From Bacilli bacterium (GTDB lineage: Bacteria > Bacillota_I > Bacilli_A > RFN20 > CAG-826): DNA of 64,000 nt. Below, piece by piece: positions 33,681-42,221 of this stretch; position 1 is the first letter of the stretch, and each line of letters begins with the position of its first letter. Under the pieces are notes generated by a model that made no database searches, was not told the DNA's origin, and saw nothing but the letters and a program-made list of their open reading frames with translations. A program made the translations under genes and the position numbers. The DNA lies in the NCBI GenBank assembly GCA_024399115.1, contig JAKSHZ010000004.1:64052-128051 (forward strand), read 5' to 3'.

Positions 33681-35297
33681 CTACTCTTCTTCATCAGTCT
33701 TTGGATCAGGTAAATCGTTTACTAATTTTTTAAGAATTCTAGATACTTGAACTCTCATATCTTCATATTGTTCTTTTGTATCTTCGTTATATGTCGCCAT
33801 TTCAGCTTCAGCTAAAGCCCATAGCAATGCATCCATACCAGTAATTAATACTGAGTTATCTAACACAGGAGCATAAACTTTTGAATAATATGGGTGTGAT
33901 TGATTGATAGAAACAGCGTGTTTTCCCTCTACAATTGTCGGTTCCCATAGCATGCCACTCTCAATAGTATCAACTGGTATTACACGAGTTTGTCCTGGCT
34001 TTGATGAGGCTTGAATTTTAATTACACCCGTAAAGCTTCCTTGAGAATTTGTGACTTGGACTTTTCCTGTATTTGCATCAATGACATCTACTTTTGCTGC
34101 TTGAACTGCTGATGCTTTTGAATCTATATTTTGATTTGATGCTTCGTGTGCACCTCCAGAACTTTTTTGGATTGCAGACGTTTGACCTTTTCTGTATATA
34201 TCTTCTGCAACTCTTCTAGGAGAAGGAATGAACTGATCCTTTAGATATTCGTAAATATCTTCATTAAGCAAAATTCTTGATTTCTTAATATCAACATTGA
34301 AAGCATCGTCCAAAGTGTGGTCAAACGAAAACTTAACACGCAATAAAGAAATATGCGGGTCGCTTATAAACATTCCAAGCCAGCCACCATAATGTATCAA
34401 ACGGTTTTCACGATAGACATAAAAACCTTCCATGTCGTTACTAACTTTAGCTTCTGACTTAGCTGTTGGGCTTGAAAATTCATCTTTTCTTGGCAATAGC
34501 CATGCTTCAATTTCAAAAAATGTCTTATCGCCATTAGGTAATTCAACTTCTATTTTTTCTTTTGCTAATTGTTGGCTTTTTGGTTCAGCTTCGCAGAATG
34601 GGTCCCATGGCTTTACAATTTCATCATTAATATAAATAGTGATATGTTGTGTACCTTCAAAAGATGTATCAATATATCTCTGATAAACCATAGCAAAATG
34701 TTGTTTGACTCCATTTACTATTTTTTGGAACGCTTTATTTAAGGCTTTTGTTTGAGAATATGATTTCATCAATCTATCAACTTTTTCCCAAATTACCAAT
34801 GTTCCACTACCACCGCCAGAAACATCTTCCAAGATATCGATTTCATCTTGATCTAATTCTGGTTGTAATAACTTCCATTTATTGATTTTGCAAATCTCAT
34901 CCAAATCCCATTGAACCTTATGATAATTTGAATCCTTGGTTTTTGATAATAAAGATAAACTTCTACAGAAAGCTGTAGATGCTGTTTTCAAACCAAGACC
35001 AAATTTTCCCAAACTACTAGGATCATCTCGCTTTGCAGAACCATATTTCATAGCATTTTTTAATCCACTCATATCCATTCCGTGACCATTATCAGCAATG
35101 TACACAGAAATTTCTTGAGATGGACTTAAATCGATTTTAACCTTAATAACTGTTGCTTTAGCAGCAATAGAGTTGTCAACCAAATCCGCCATTGCGGTAT
35201 TAAAGTCATAACCAGTATCTCTAAGTCCTTCCATTACTCTCGCAGGATCTGGTTCTAAAATTATTTCTTCAATTTGCTTATCATCTAACATACTCAA
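33681..35297 (-). CDS. MORC-like GHKL ATPase
   Basis: 538 residues. GHKL ATP-binding motifs are clear: N-box FNTAMADLVDNSIAAKAT, G1 YIADNGHGMDMSGL, G2 SSLGKFGLGLKTASTAF (all within residues 28-110), followed by a transducer-like region with ENRLIHYGGWLGMF. This matches the prokaryotic MORC/MutL-related ATPases described in restriction systems together with SNF2 helicases, methylases and nucleases. Ribosome binding site AGGAGG; 6 bases after the EcoRII-N-like gene. Confidence 0.85.
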   Translation of the reverse strand: MSMLDDKQIEEIILEPDPARVMEGLRDTGYDFNTAMADLVDNSIAAKATVIKVKIDLSPSQEISVYIADNGHGMDMSGLKNAMKYGSAKRDDPSSLGKFGLGLKTASTAFCRSLSLLSKTKDSNYHKVQWDLDEICKINKWKLLQPELDQDEIDILEDVSGGGSGTLVIWEKVDRLMKSYSQTKALNKAFQKIVNGVKQHFAMVYQRYIDTSFEGTQHITIYINDEIVKPWDPFCEAEPKSQQLAKEKIEVELPNGDKTFFEIEAWLLPRKDEFSSPTAKSEAKVSNDMEGFYVYRENRLIHYGGWLGMFISDPHISLLRVKFSFDHTLDDAFNVDIKKSRILLNEDIYEYLKDQFIPSPRRVAEDIYRKGQTSAIQKSSGGAHEASNQNIDSKASAVQAAKVDVIDANTGKVQVTNSQGSFTGVIKIQASSKPGQTRVIPVDTIESGMLWEPTIVEGKHAVSINQSHPYYSKVYAPVLDNSVLITGMDALLWALAEAEMATYNEDTKEQYEDMRVQVSRILKKLVNDLPDPKTDEEE

Positions 35298-35303
35298 TTC
35301 CTC

Positions 35304-35735
35304 CTAAATTTTTACGCAATGCCATCCAGAACCAAGGACAATTTTCTTTGGTTCATTCTTTTCTTCTTTTTCTTGTTTAATAAATCCTATATGCCTAATT
35401 CCGTTATCATCTATCGAAAACCAAATAGAATCCCCTGATTTAATGTTGTTTTCTTGTATGTATTTTCTAACACACGTAAGTCTGTGCTCGTTATGGGCTT
35501 TTTCCTTTGGTTTTCCAAAGAAAACATCGTTGTAGTAGATATATTGAAATTCCCATCCCATCTTGTTTTCGTCGAAGAATAAAACATTTTCACGAGGGTT
35601 TAGAACGTCAACACCTAGATTCGGAAAAATTCCTGTGTCAGCAACTTTCTTCGGAATAGTTATGCCAGATTGATGAGAGTGTGTTTCCCCGGTGTCATTT
35701 CTAGTTAAAACTTTAAAAACTTTAATACTATACAT
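35304..35735 (-). CDS. EcoRII-N/B3-like DNA-binding protein
   Basis: 143 residues. The start FKVLTRNDTGETHSHQSGITIPK, the NPRENVLFF strand and the ending YIYYNDVFFGKPKEKAHNEHRLTCVRKY are characteristic of the N-terminal effector-binding (B3-like) domain of EcoRII restriction enzymes. It stands alone without the EcoRII catalytic domain, so it probably serves as the specificity subunit. Overlaps the SNF2 gene by 8 bases. Confidence 0.7.
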   Translation of the reverse strand: MYSIKVFKVLTRNDTGETHSHQSGITIPKKVADTGIFPNLGVDVLNPRENVLFFDENKMGWEFQYIYYNDVFFGKPKEKAHNEHRLTCVRKYIQENNIKSGDSIWFSIDDNGIRHIGFIKQEKEEKNEPKKIVLGSGWHCVKI

Positions 35736-37602
35736 TTGATTTTCCTCCTATAGGTGATAACGATAATGCTCGAATTAAATCTTTTTTGTCTTTGTCGCTT
35801 CCGACATTACCGACTACGGCAGTCTCTGATAGTTCTCTTTTAAATTGAATTCTATCATTGATAACTTCATCTATTGTATTAGCGTAGAATAATCGGTGTA
35901 CAAACACCGTTTTTTGCTGACCACGTCTATAAGCTCTAGCTGATGCTTGGTCTTCAATTGCTGGGTTCCATTCTAAATTATAGTGTATTACATGATTTGC
36001 TGCAGTAATATTTAACCCCGCACCTGCAGCGTGAGGATTTAACACTAGAATTGCACTTCCGACAATATTAGTGAATGAGTCTATTTTATTTTGCCTATCC
36101 TCGATAGGAGTGCTTCCGTTTATAGAATCAACCGGTACACCGAACCTATTTTTTAAATCGCTTACCATTAACTCACTCATTTTGTTAAATGATGTAAAAA
36201 TAATAATTTTTTCTTCATTCGATACAATTTCTTCAACTAAGTCGCATAGCAAAGAGTATTTATTGCTAACTTCTTTTATCAGAGAAGGATCGATAGGAGC
36301 ACCATACACAATTGGGTGAGTGCAAAACATTCTCAACTTTTGAATTGTATCAATTGCTATATCTTGCATTTTTTCTAATGCATTGCACTCAGTTCTTCCT
36401 TTTTCATAATATGAAGCTTCATCTTCAGTCATTAATATAGGATGTGGAATATCAATTCTCTCAGGAAGATCCTTTGCGACTTCTTTTACTCTTCTTCTTA
36501 TCATAATCGGAGAAAGTACTTTTTCTATTTGTAAGGCCGCTTCGTATGTATCCTCATACATATTTTCGTATTGTGATAATGTTCCAACGTATCCAGGAAT
36601 TACAAAATCAATAATAGACCACAAGTCAGTCATATGATTTTCAAAAGGAGTTCCTGTTACTGCAATTCCTATACGCTTTTTGATTTTTTTAGCATCCTTG
36701 CTTCTATTTGAATATGGATTCTTGATGTTTTGTGCTTCATCAAGAACAACAATATCCCAATTAATCATATTGAACATTGATAAATCAGAATGAAGATTTG
36801 AGTAAGAAGTAACAATAACGTCATAATTCTCTAAATCTTTATATAATCCAGTTCTTAGTCGTCCGTGATGAATCAACACTTTTAAAGAAGGATAAAATTT
36901 ATTTATTTCTCGTTTCCAATTTTCTAACAATGAAATTGGTGCAATTACTAAATAAATGGATTGTGGATTCTCTTTCTTGTTTTTACCAAACAAAGCAATA
37001 ATTTGTAGAGTTTTACCTAATCCCATTTCATCAGCTAAAATGCATCCGCAGTCGTTGCGAGACATAAATTCAAGCCATGTGGATCCGTTTTTTTGATATT
37101 CAAATAAATCCGCCTTTAAATTGTCGTCTTTTTCAAACTCTTTAGAATTTTTTGAAACGCCAACAACCTCTTCCTCATAAAGAATGTCATTAACTTTCAA
37201 AAATTTACAAAAATTCATAAAATCTACATAAGATATTTTTTCTTCGACTAATATGTGATTTTCTGAAATATAATCATTGATTAGTGAGAATGTCCCAGAC
37301 AAAAAATACACAGTCTTTTCAATCAAAATGTAATCGCAAAACTTATTTTCGTTTTTTGATATTTCAAAAGAGTTAGCCCCTTTGATTGCACAAAGCTGAA
37401 TTTCCACACTGCTCTCAACCATCGTAAAAATAGGTTTTACGTTCAATCCGATCTTAGAACAGCGAAATGAATTCTTATTCTCTATAGGTGCATCTTGAAA
37501 CGAGCCTGTATTAATGCATTGTGCGATTTCTTTAGCACATAAATATTTTTTTTCATTCCCATTGGAAATAAAGAACTTACCATTTAATATTTCTAAATCC
37601 AT
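35728..37602 (-). CDS. SNF2-family helicase
   Basis: 624 residues. Helicase motifs in order: I CILADEMGLGKTLQI (about residue 190), Ia VIAPISLLENW, II VVLDEAQNIKN (about 288), III AVTGTPFENHM, V VLNPHAAGAGLNITAANHVIHYNLEWNP, VI DQASARAYRRGQ. The first 170 residues are system specific. A DNA translocase of the restriction-like operon. It starts 10 bases after the second methyltransferase. Confidence 0.93.
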   Translation of the reverse strand: MDLEILNGKFFISNGNEKKYLCAKEIAQCINTGSFQDAPIENKNSFRCSKIGLNVKPIFTMVESSVEIQLCAIKGANSFEISKNENKFCDYILIEKTVYFLSGTFSLINDYISENHILVEEKISYVDFMNFCKFLKVNDILYEEEVVGVSKNSKEFEKDDNLKADLFEYQKNGSTWLEFMSRNDCGCILADEMGLGKTLQIIALFGKNKKENPQSIYLVIAPISLLENWKREINKFYPSLKVLIHHGRLRTGLYKDLENYDVIVTSYSNLHSDLSMFNMINWDIVVLDEAQNIKNPYSNRSKDAKKIKKRIGIAVTGTPFENHMTDLWSIIDFVIPGYVGTLSQYENMYEDTYEAALQIEKVLSPIMIRRRVKEVAKDLPERIDIPHPILMTEDEASYYEKGRTECNALEKMQDIAIDTIQKLRMFCTHPIVYGAPIDPSLIKEVSNKYSLLCDLVEEIVSNEEKIIIFTSFNKMSELMVSDLKNRFGVPVDSINGSTPIEDRQNKIDSFTNIVGSAILVLNPHAAGAGLNITAANHVIHYNLEWNPAIEDQASARAYRRGQQKTVFVHRLFYANTIDEVINDRIQFKRELSETAVVGNVGSDKDKKDLIRALSLSPIGGKSNV

Positions 37603-37612
37603 AAGACTTCAC

Positions 37613-38608
37613 CTACCAATTATTCTTTTTATATTTTTTTATATATGCCATAACTGACTTTGCAACTTCATAGCTGACATTAACGGTTACAGCATTACCA
37701 AATTGTTTATATGCTTGGCAATCAGAAACAACTTGCTTCCAATCTCCAGGAAAACCTTGCAATTTTCTACACTCGTTCGGAGTTAGTTTTCTTATATTAA
37801 CCCTATTATCTTTGCAATGTTTTTTATAATTAACATCGTCGGTAACATAGTTGTCTTGACTAGCTCGATGCATTTTATGCATGGTAGCCGTAAGCGTCTT
37901 GGATATAGGTAAGTCAATAGTTGGTTTTACTATATAATTCTTAGTTCCGCACCCCATTATTGTCTTTTCGATATTTTTCGTTAGGAAATATTTTTCTTCA
38001 ACATCTGAATCAAGCAAATCTTGAGTAGTAATTGTTAATTTTTGAGGTTTAGGGAATTCGAAATCACCATCATTAAAATATTCACCCCTAAAAGCAACAA
38101 TGTAACATCTATTTCTTCTTTGAGGAACTCCGTAATCTGCACTGTTAAAAATATGATAATGGCAAACAAAACCAAGCGACTCTAATTCGTGAATAATCTT
38201 CTTAAAAGTGTTTCCGTGATCATGGTTAATGATGTTTTTAACATTTTCTAAGACAACAACTTTTGTATTGTGTTTCTTAATAATATCCTTTATCTCAAAG
38301 AAAAGAGTTCCCCTTTCTTCATCATCAAATCCTTTTAAGGCACCCAATGTGCTGAAAGGCTGACATGGGAATCCACCTATTAATACATCATGATTTGGGA
38401 TGTTTTCTTTCTCAACGCGGATATCACCGCATACAATATTTTTAGAAACGTTTTCTTTGTATGTAGCACAAGCATATTTATCAAAATCATTAGCCCAGAT
38501 AAGATTAAAGCCAGCATACATAAATCCTAAATCAAAACCACCAATTCCGGAAAATAAGCTAACAACTCTGTAATTAACTTTTTTTGGTTTAATTCTTTCC
38601 ATCATCAA
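37613..38608 (-). CDS. DNA (cytosine-5)-methyltransferase
   Basis: 331 residues with all main C5-MTase motifs: I VVSLFSGIGGFDLGF, IV GGFPCQPFSTLGA (catalytic Cys), VI VVLENVKN, VIII QRRNRCYIVAF and X YKQFGNAVTVNV. It overlaps the partner methyltransferase gene by 20 bases. Two methyltransferases in one system may modify the two strands of an asymmetric or differently read site (inference). Ribosome binding site AGGAGG before tandem ATGs. Confidence 0.95.
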   Translation of the reverse strand: MMMERIKPKKVNYRVVSLFSGIGGFDLGFMYAGFNLIWANDFDKYACATYKENVSKNIVCGDIRVEKENIPNHDVLIGGFPCQPFSTLGALKGFDDEERGTLFFEIKDIIKKHNTKVVVLENVKNIINHDHGNTFKKIIHELESLGFVCHYHIFNSADYGVPQRRNRCYIVAFRGEYFNDGDFEFPKPQKLTITTQDLLDSDVEEKYFLTKNIEKTIMGCGTKNYIVKPTIDLPISKTLTATMHKMHRASQDNYVTDDVNYKKHCKDNRVNIRKLTPNECRKLQGFPGDWKQVVSDCQAYKQFGNAVTVNVSYEVAKSVMAYIKKYKKNNW

Positions 38609-39725
38609 ATCCTCCTGTGGCCTTTATGATATTTTCAGTTATTCGCATCAAAACATCTACAACGATAGAATTTCCACTTTGTTTATATGATTGGGCACGA
38701 GAAACAGTTATTTTAAATGAATCTGGAAAACCCATTAATCTCAAGGATTCTCTAGGTTCCAATGCTCTGATTTTTCCGTTAGTTGTAACATAGTTATTTA
38801 CGCTTGCACGATGAGTATTTCCTTGGGTTTTTAATATTGCTCGGGCTATTGGTAAATTAATTTTCGTATCGTTAGGATGCATAAAGTTTTTTGTTCCTGG
38901 AGACATTACATAATTGACTAATTTTTCAGATAGGAACCTTTCAACTTTCTCTCCACCTGGAATCAACTCGATATTTCCTTTTTCGTCGGTAACAAAATTC
39001 CCTTCTTTGCAGTTATCTAATAAAAAATCTTGCATTGTGAATTTCAATTCAATCGGTTCTGGAAAGGAAAACTTTTCATACTCATTCTTATCTTTGAACC
39101 CGATAACAAATAATCGTCTTCTACTTTGTGGAATGCCGTAATTCACTGGATTTAAAATTTGCCATTTAAAATAATATCCTAGCTCGGAAAATACATTTTT
39201 CATTATTTCCCAAGTTTTCCCTTTATCATGAGTTAAAACTCCGTAAACATTCTCATAGATGAAGACTTTAGGTTCGATTTCTTTTATTGTTCTAACATAA
39301 TCATAGAAAAGCGTACCTCTTGTATCTTCAAACCCGCCTCTTGCACCCGCAATGGAAAAACTTTGGCAAGGTGAACCACCCACAAACAAATCAACTTGAT
39401 TGCAAAAATCTGTTCCATCTAATAATTTGATGTCATAAAAGAAATTGTTGTTTTTAAGATTATCGCCATAATTATTCAAATAGGTTTGTTCTACATAATT
39501 TGTTCTTCTAGTTTTTTTATAAAAAGAATTTGCATATTCCTTCTTTTCTTGAATTGTACGCATCTTCTTAACCTTTTTTAATTCGTTTTCACTGTCAATA
39601 GAAACATCAATTTCGCCATTATCGCATGCAAAAACAACCTCATAATTTTCATTCATTCTTAATAATGCTTGCTCAATTGCACCAATACCGCTGAAAACAG
39701 TAGCTAATCTTATCTTTTTATGCAT
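38589..39725 (-). CDS. DNA (cytosine-5)-methyltransferase, first gene of the island operon
   Basis: 378 residues. Motifs: I ATVFSGIGAIEQALLRM, IV GGSPCQSFSIAGARGG, VI IYENVYGVL, VIII QSRRRLFVIGF, X YKQSGNSIVVDVLM. Compared with its partner it has about 45 extra residues between motifs I and IV. It has an extended -10 TGCTATAAT at 39772-39780 and a repeat-rich upstream region. Confidence 0.95.
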   Translation of the reverse strand: MHKKIRLATVFSGIGAIEQALLRMNENYEVVFACDNGEIDVSIDSENELKKVKKMRTIQEKKEYANSFYKKTRRTNYVEQTYLNNYGDNLKNNNFFYDIKLLDGTDFCNQVDLFVGGSPCQSFSIAGARGGFEDTRGTLFYDYVRTIKEIEPKVFIYENVYGVLTHDKGKTWEIMKNVFSELGYYFKWQILNPVNYGIPQSRRRLFVIGFKDKNEYEKFSFPEPIELKFTMQDFLLDNCKEGNFVTDEKGNIELIPGGEKVERFLSEKLVNYVMSPGTKNFMHPNDTKINLPIARAILKTQGNTHRASVNNYVTTNGKIRALEPRESLRLMGFPDSFKITVSRAQSYKQSGNSIVVDVLMRITENIIKATGGFDDGKN

Positions 39726-39989
39726 GCTTTACACCTCATTTATGCCTGCGTCTTGTAGTATTTGTTCCTATATTATAGCACTTTTTTGAGAAAAAATCTA
39801 TTTAATCGACATAATATTTGAGATAAATGTTGGAGATTTTATAAACATTTTTTAGAATTTTCATAAAACTACAAGACTACAACTTTTTCCTATATGACCT
39901 ATTTGCGTATGGGGTATTATTTGTATCTATCTACACCAATTTGCTCTATATAGAAAAAGTTGTAGTTGTAGTCGGAGGTTGAACAGTCC

Positions 39990-40116
39990 TGTAACAAGTT
40001 GTAACAATGTAACGTGAATTTCTTATATAGGCAAATTGACTTGAATAGATAGAAATAAATATGCACCTGCATACGCGTATATAGGAAATGGTGTTACACT
40101 TGTTACAGTTGTTACA
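39990..40116. repeat. Inverted array of TGTAACA motifs
   Basis: Three direct and three inverted heptamers at 8-10 bp spacing, symmetric about 40053; the flanking ATTTC and TATATA blocks are also inverted. Confidence 0.75.
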
Positions 40117-40239
40117 AATATTTTTATGAAATATGCAAGGTCTACAAGGTCTATTACCAAGAGTTCCCTTAGAGCAAAAATATTTTATAAAATGTTATAG
40201 AGAAAAGTTTAGTCAGTGACCTCGTAGACGTTGTCATTG

Positions 40240-40279
40240 CGAATAAAAAGCATGAAACGGAAAGTTCCATTTCATGCCA
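40240..40279 (-). terminator. Terminator of the second cyclophilin-like lipoprotein gene
   Basis: Minus-strand stem GCATGAAATGG / CCGTTTCATGC (11 bp, one wobble) followed by TTTTTATT. Confidence 0.75.
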
Positions 40280-40286
40280 AATTACT

Positions 40287-40793
40287 CTATTTTAGATTAA
40301 ATGTGATAGTCACGTCACCGTCGCCTAACGCTGATGCAAGATTGGTAATATCATCTATATGACCTAACCTTGTATAACTCCAGGAATTCGAACCATAGAA
40401 CACAACGATATTGTTTCCGTTATATAAGACGATGTCGCCAGCTTCAGTTGTAGTTTGCTTATCCTCTCTTGTTAGGTTTGTTCCTAATGGACCAACCTTC
40501 TCGAATCCGCCATAGTCGCTTAATTCCAGTGTTAACGGTTTGTTTGCCATCATATCTAACAATTCATTAACGGCTTGATTCTTTTCTAGTGCAACAGTGA
40601 ATGAATATCCGTTTGCGATCATCGTAATCTTGGTATTCATGTTCTCTTCATCTCCTTTGATATCCTCATTGCTTTTATCTTCGGTATTAATGCTTGTGCC
40701 AGGTTCGTTGGTTGAGCTTTGAGCTTTGTTTTTGCAAGATGCCAAACTAATAGAAAATATGCATATGAGCAATGCCACAATTATCCTTTTCAT
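40287..40793 (-). CDS. Cyclophilin-like fold lipoprotein (second copy)
   Basis: 168 residues. Signal peptide with lipobox SLASC (Cys about residue 20), an acidic linker, then the same domain as the protein at 337-846: LSDYGGFEKVG, GDIVLYNGNNIVVFYGSNSW and YTRLGHIDD are near identical. Here it stands alone between the restriction-like island and the RNase III-helicase operon, with a TATAAT promoter and a four-copy array of 20-bp period upstream. It may be a domesticated or co-mobilised gene. Confidence 0.8.
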   Translation of the reverse strand: MKRIIVALLICIFSISLASCKNKAQSSTNEPGTSINTEDKSNEDIKGDEENMNTKITMIANGYSFTVALEKNQAVNELLDMMANKPLTLELSDYGGFEKVGPLGTNLTREDKQTTTEAGDIVLYNGNNIVVFYGSNSWSYTRLGHIDDITNLASALGDGDVTITFNLK

Positions 40794-40843
40794 ATGATCA
40801 CCAATCCTTCACCCAAATTATATCATAATTCTTTGTTTTTTCA

Positions 40844-40914
40844 TAATCGTGTAATCGTAGGGGTAATCGTGTAAATGTAGCCCTAATCGTGTAATTGTGG
40901 CTATATCGTGTAAT
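40844..40914. repeat. 20-bp-period array of TTACACGATT
   Basis: Four copies of TAATCGTGTAA (minus reading TTACACGATTA) start at 40844, 40864, 40884 and about 40904, directly upstream of the lipoprotein promoter. Two-helical-turn phasing suggests cooperative regulator binding. Confidence 0.8.
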
Positions 40915-41063
40915 CGTGATATTTCAGCTGTAATTACACCTTAAAAATCATCTTGATTTCTTCCTTATTTTCTTTAAAAACAGCTCTTAAAACGACAAAA
41001 AAGGGACTCAAACCAGATAAAACCACTTGTTTTACCGTAGTTCAAATCCCCTAAATAATAAAA

Positions 41064-41094
41064 AAAGACCTTGATAGCATTGTATCAAAGTCGT
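41064..41094 (-). terminator. Terminator of the RNase III-helicase operon
   Basis: Minus-strand stem GACTTTGATA / TATCAAGGTC (10 bp, one wobble) with a 6-base loop, then seven Ts. Confidence 0.8.
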
Positions 41095-41104
41095 TCTTTC
41101 AATA

Positions 41105-41183
41105 TGTCAAAGTAGAAATGTTTTAATACAATTTAGCACCCCTACTTCAAATCGTGTAAGATTTTAGCACCCTTATTTATAGC
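41105..41183. repeat. Long direct repeat, copy 2
   Basis: Matches 27286-27375 except for an 11-base internal duplication there. It includes the last codons of the 41.2-kb RNase III gene, and both copies lie at the 3' end of an RNase III gene. Confidence 0.8.
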
Positions 41184-41673
41184 GTTCTAGCAAAGGAAGT
41201 AACCATTTTAATATCCATCTTCTTGTTGTATCGTAGTTGGAGTCATAATAGACCGCACCAACTATCGCTTCAACATATGGATCATGTTCCTTGCATACGA
41301 CTTTCTCATGGTCAGGAATATTTGGATCTTTGTAAAAATGAAGATCGTTGTACGAATAAGCTATCAAACCTTCGCCAAGCATCATCTTATGCATAGTCGA
41401 ATTATTCTCTAAGTCACTCTTCGCTGTTGTTATCTCACCTTTAGTTCTAATGTTCTTGGTTCTATAAAGATGGTCTGCAATCACTGATTTAAGCATCGTA
41501 TCACCAACAGTTGCAAGACCTTCATTTGAATACTCTGAGCCATTCTTGCCTTGTCCAGGAACCTCAATTTTTATAGAGCCCATAGCCTTAGCAAGCCAAG
41601 ATATATCGTTGAAGTGATAATGAATCTTTAATTCCAGCTCTCTCATTTCTTTTTCTATTCTTTTCTTGTCCAT
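41173..41673 (-). CDS. RNase III-domain protein without dsRNA-binding domain
   Basis: 166 residues, only the nuclease fold. The signature helix reads NEGLATVGDTMLKSVIADHLY: the first Glu and the Asp of the usual NExLExxGD are kept but the middle Glu is Ala. The second metal motif reads HDPYVEAIVGAVYYDSNYD, with Asp shifted by one position against the usual DxxEA. Activity may be altered. It resembles Mini-III in domain content but is longer. Last gene of the operon with the radical SAM, AAA+, HEPN and helicase genes (2-base gap). Confidence 0.78.
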   Translation of the reverse strand: MDKKRIEKEMRELELKIHYHFNDISWLAKAMGSIKIEVPGQGKNGSEYSNEGLATVGDTMLKSVIADHLYRTKNIRTKGEITTAKSDLENNSTMHKMMLGEGLIAYSYNDLHFYKDPNIPDHEKVVCKEHDPYVEAIVGAVYYDSNYDTTRRWILKWLLPLLERYK

Positions 41674-41675
41674 GA

Positions 41676-42221
41676 CTAATCTCCGTTAATGAATATGTAA
41701 TCCTCAGCTGTAATCTCTTCAATAGAAACGGGATTATTAAAATAATCAACTTCCGATTCATATCTGTCTGTTATAAATGTAAGGTTCTTATTTTTAGAGC
41801 CTAATAACACTCTGTCGGTATCTAATTCTGATTCAATGAATGGACCATCGATAAGAAGGTCTACGGAATTTATCAACTCTGGATTCAACGCATCTTTGCT
41901 TCTTCCAGAAAACATGATTATTCCTAAGCCTAAGTCATGTATCGCTTTATTGAAGTCGATTAGTCCTTTCTGAAGTGAAGGTTCGCCTCCGCTAAGAGTG
42001 ACACCCTCAATTCCAAAATTATCCCTTGCCTCTTTTACTATTTCGACAAGCTTATCAAAGTCAATGATGTGATTAGGAATCAAGGCTTGCAGGTCCTTGT
42101 TGCAGCAACCTTTGCAGTTTAAATTACAGCCTTGAAACCAAATGCAGCATCTATTAAATGGTCCTTCAGTTTTTGTGCATAGCTTTATGTATGCAACATT
42201 AAACTTATTCTGAGAACTCAA
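41676..42221 (-). CDS. NrdG-like radical SAM activase
   Basis: 181 residues. The 4Fe-4S motif CxxxCxxC is present as CNLNCKGCC (about residues 31-39), preceded by RCCIWFQG, with the SAM-contact SGGEPSL (about 78-84) and the NrdG-like ending LLIDGPFIESELDTDRVLLGSKNKNLTF. NrdG enzymes make a glycyl radical on anaerobic ribonucleotide reductase, but no glycyl-radical partner is nearby. It overlaps the AAA+ gene by 17 bases. Its substrate in this operon is unknown. Confidence 0.85.
   Translation of the reverse strand: MSSQNKFNVAYIKLCTKTEGPFNRCCIWFQGCNLNCKGCCNKDLQALIPNHIIDFDKLVEIVKEARDNFGIEGVTLSGGEPSLQKGLIDFNKAIHDLGLGIIMFSGRSKDALNPELINSVDLLIDGPFIESELDTDRVLLGSKNKNLTFITDRYESEVDYFNNPVSIEEITAEDYIFINGD

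Larger units (their letters stand above)
39726..40286. other. 560-bp repeat-rich region upstream of the methyltransferase operon
   Basis: No gene seen. It contains the operon's -10 box, a long inverted repeat built on GACTACAACTTTTTC (39875-39889, complement near 39951-39973), and three TGTAACA copies (39990, 40000, 40008) facing three TGTTACA copies (40092, 40101, 40110). It could be an operator cluster or a recombination/replication site. Confidence 0.6.
40794..41172. other. 379-bp gap between the lipoprotein and RNase III genes
   Basis: No gene seen. From left: -10 TATAAT of the lipoprotein, the 20-bp-period array (40844-40913), a long imperfect hairpin with a T run (about 41000-41052), a strong terminator (41064-41094) and most of direct repeat copy 2. 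Confidence 0.6.

Noticed and set aside
40990-41055. TTCAAATCCC-containing hairpin as a tRNA remnant or attachment site
   Set aside because: Only the T-loop-like end matches; no acceptor or anticodon stem can be drawn, and an extended terminator hairpin fits better.
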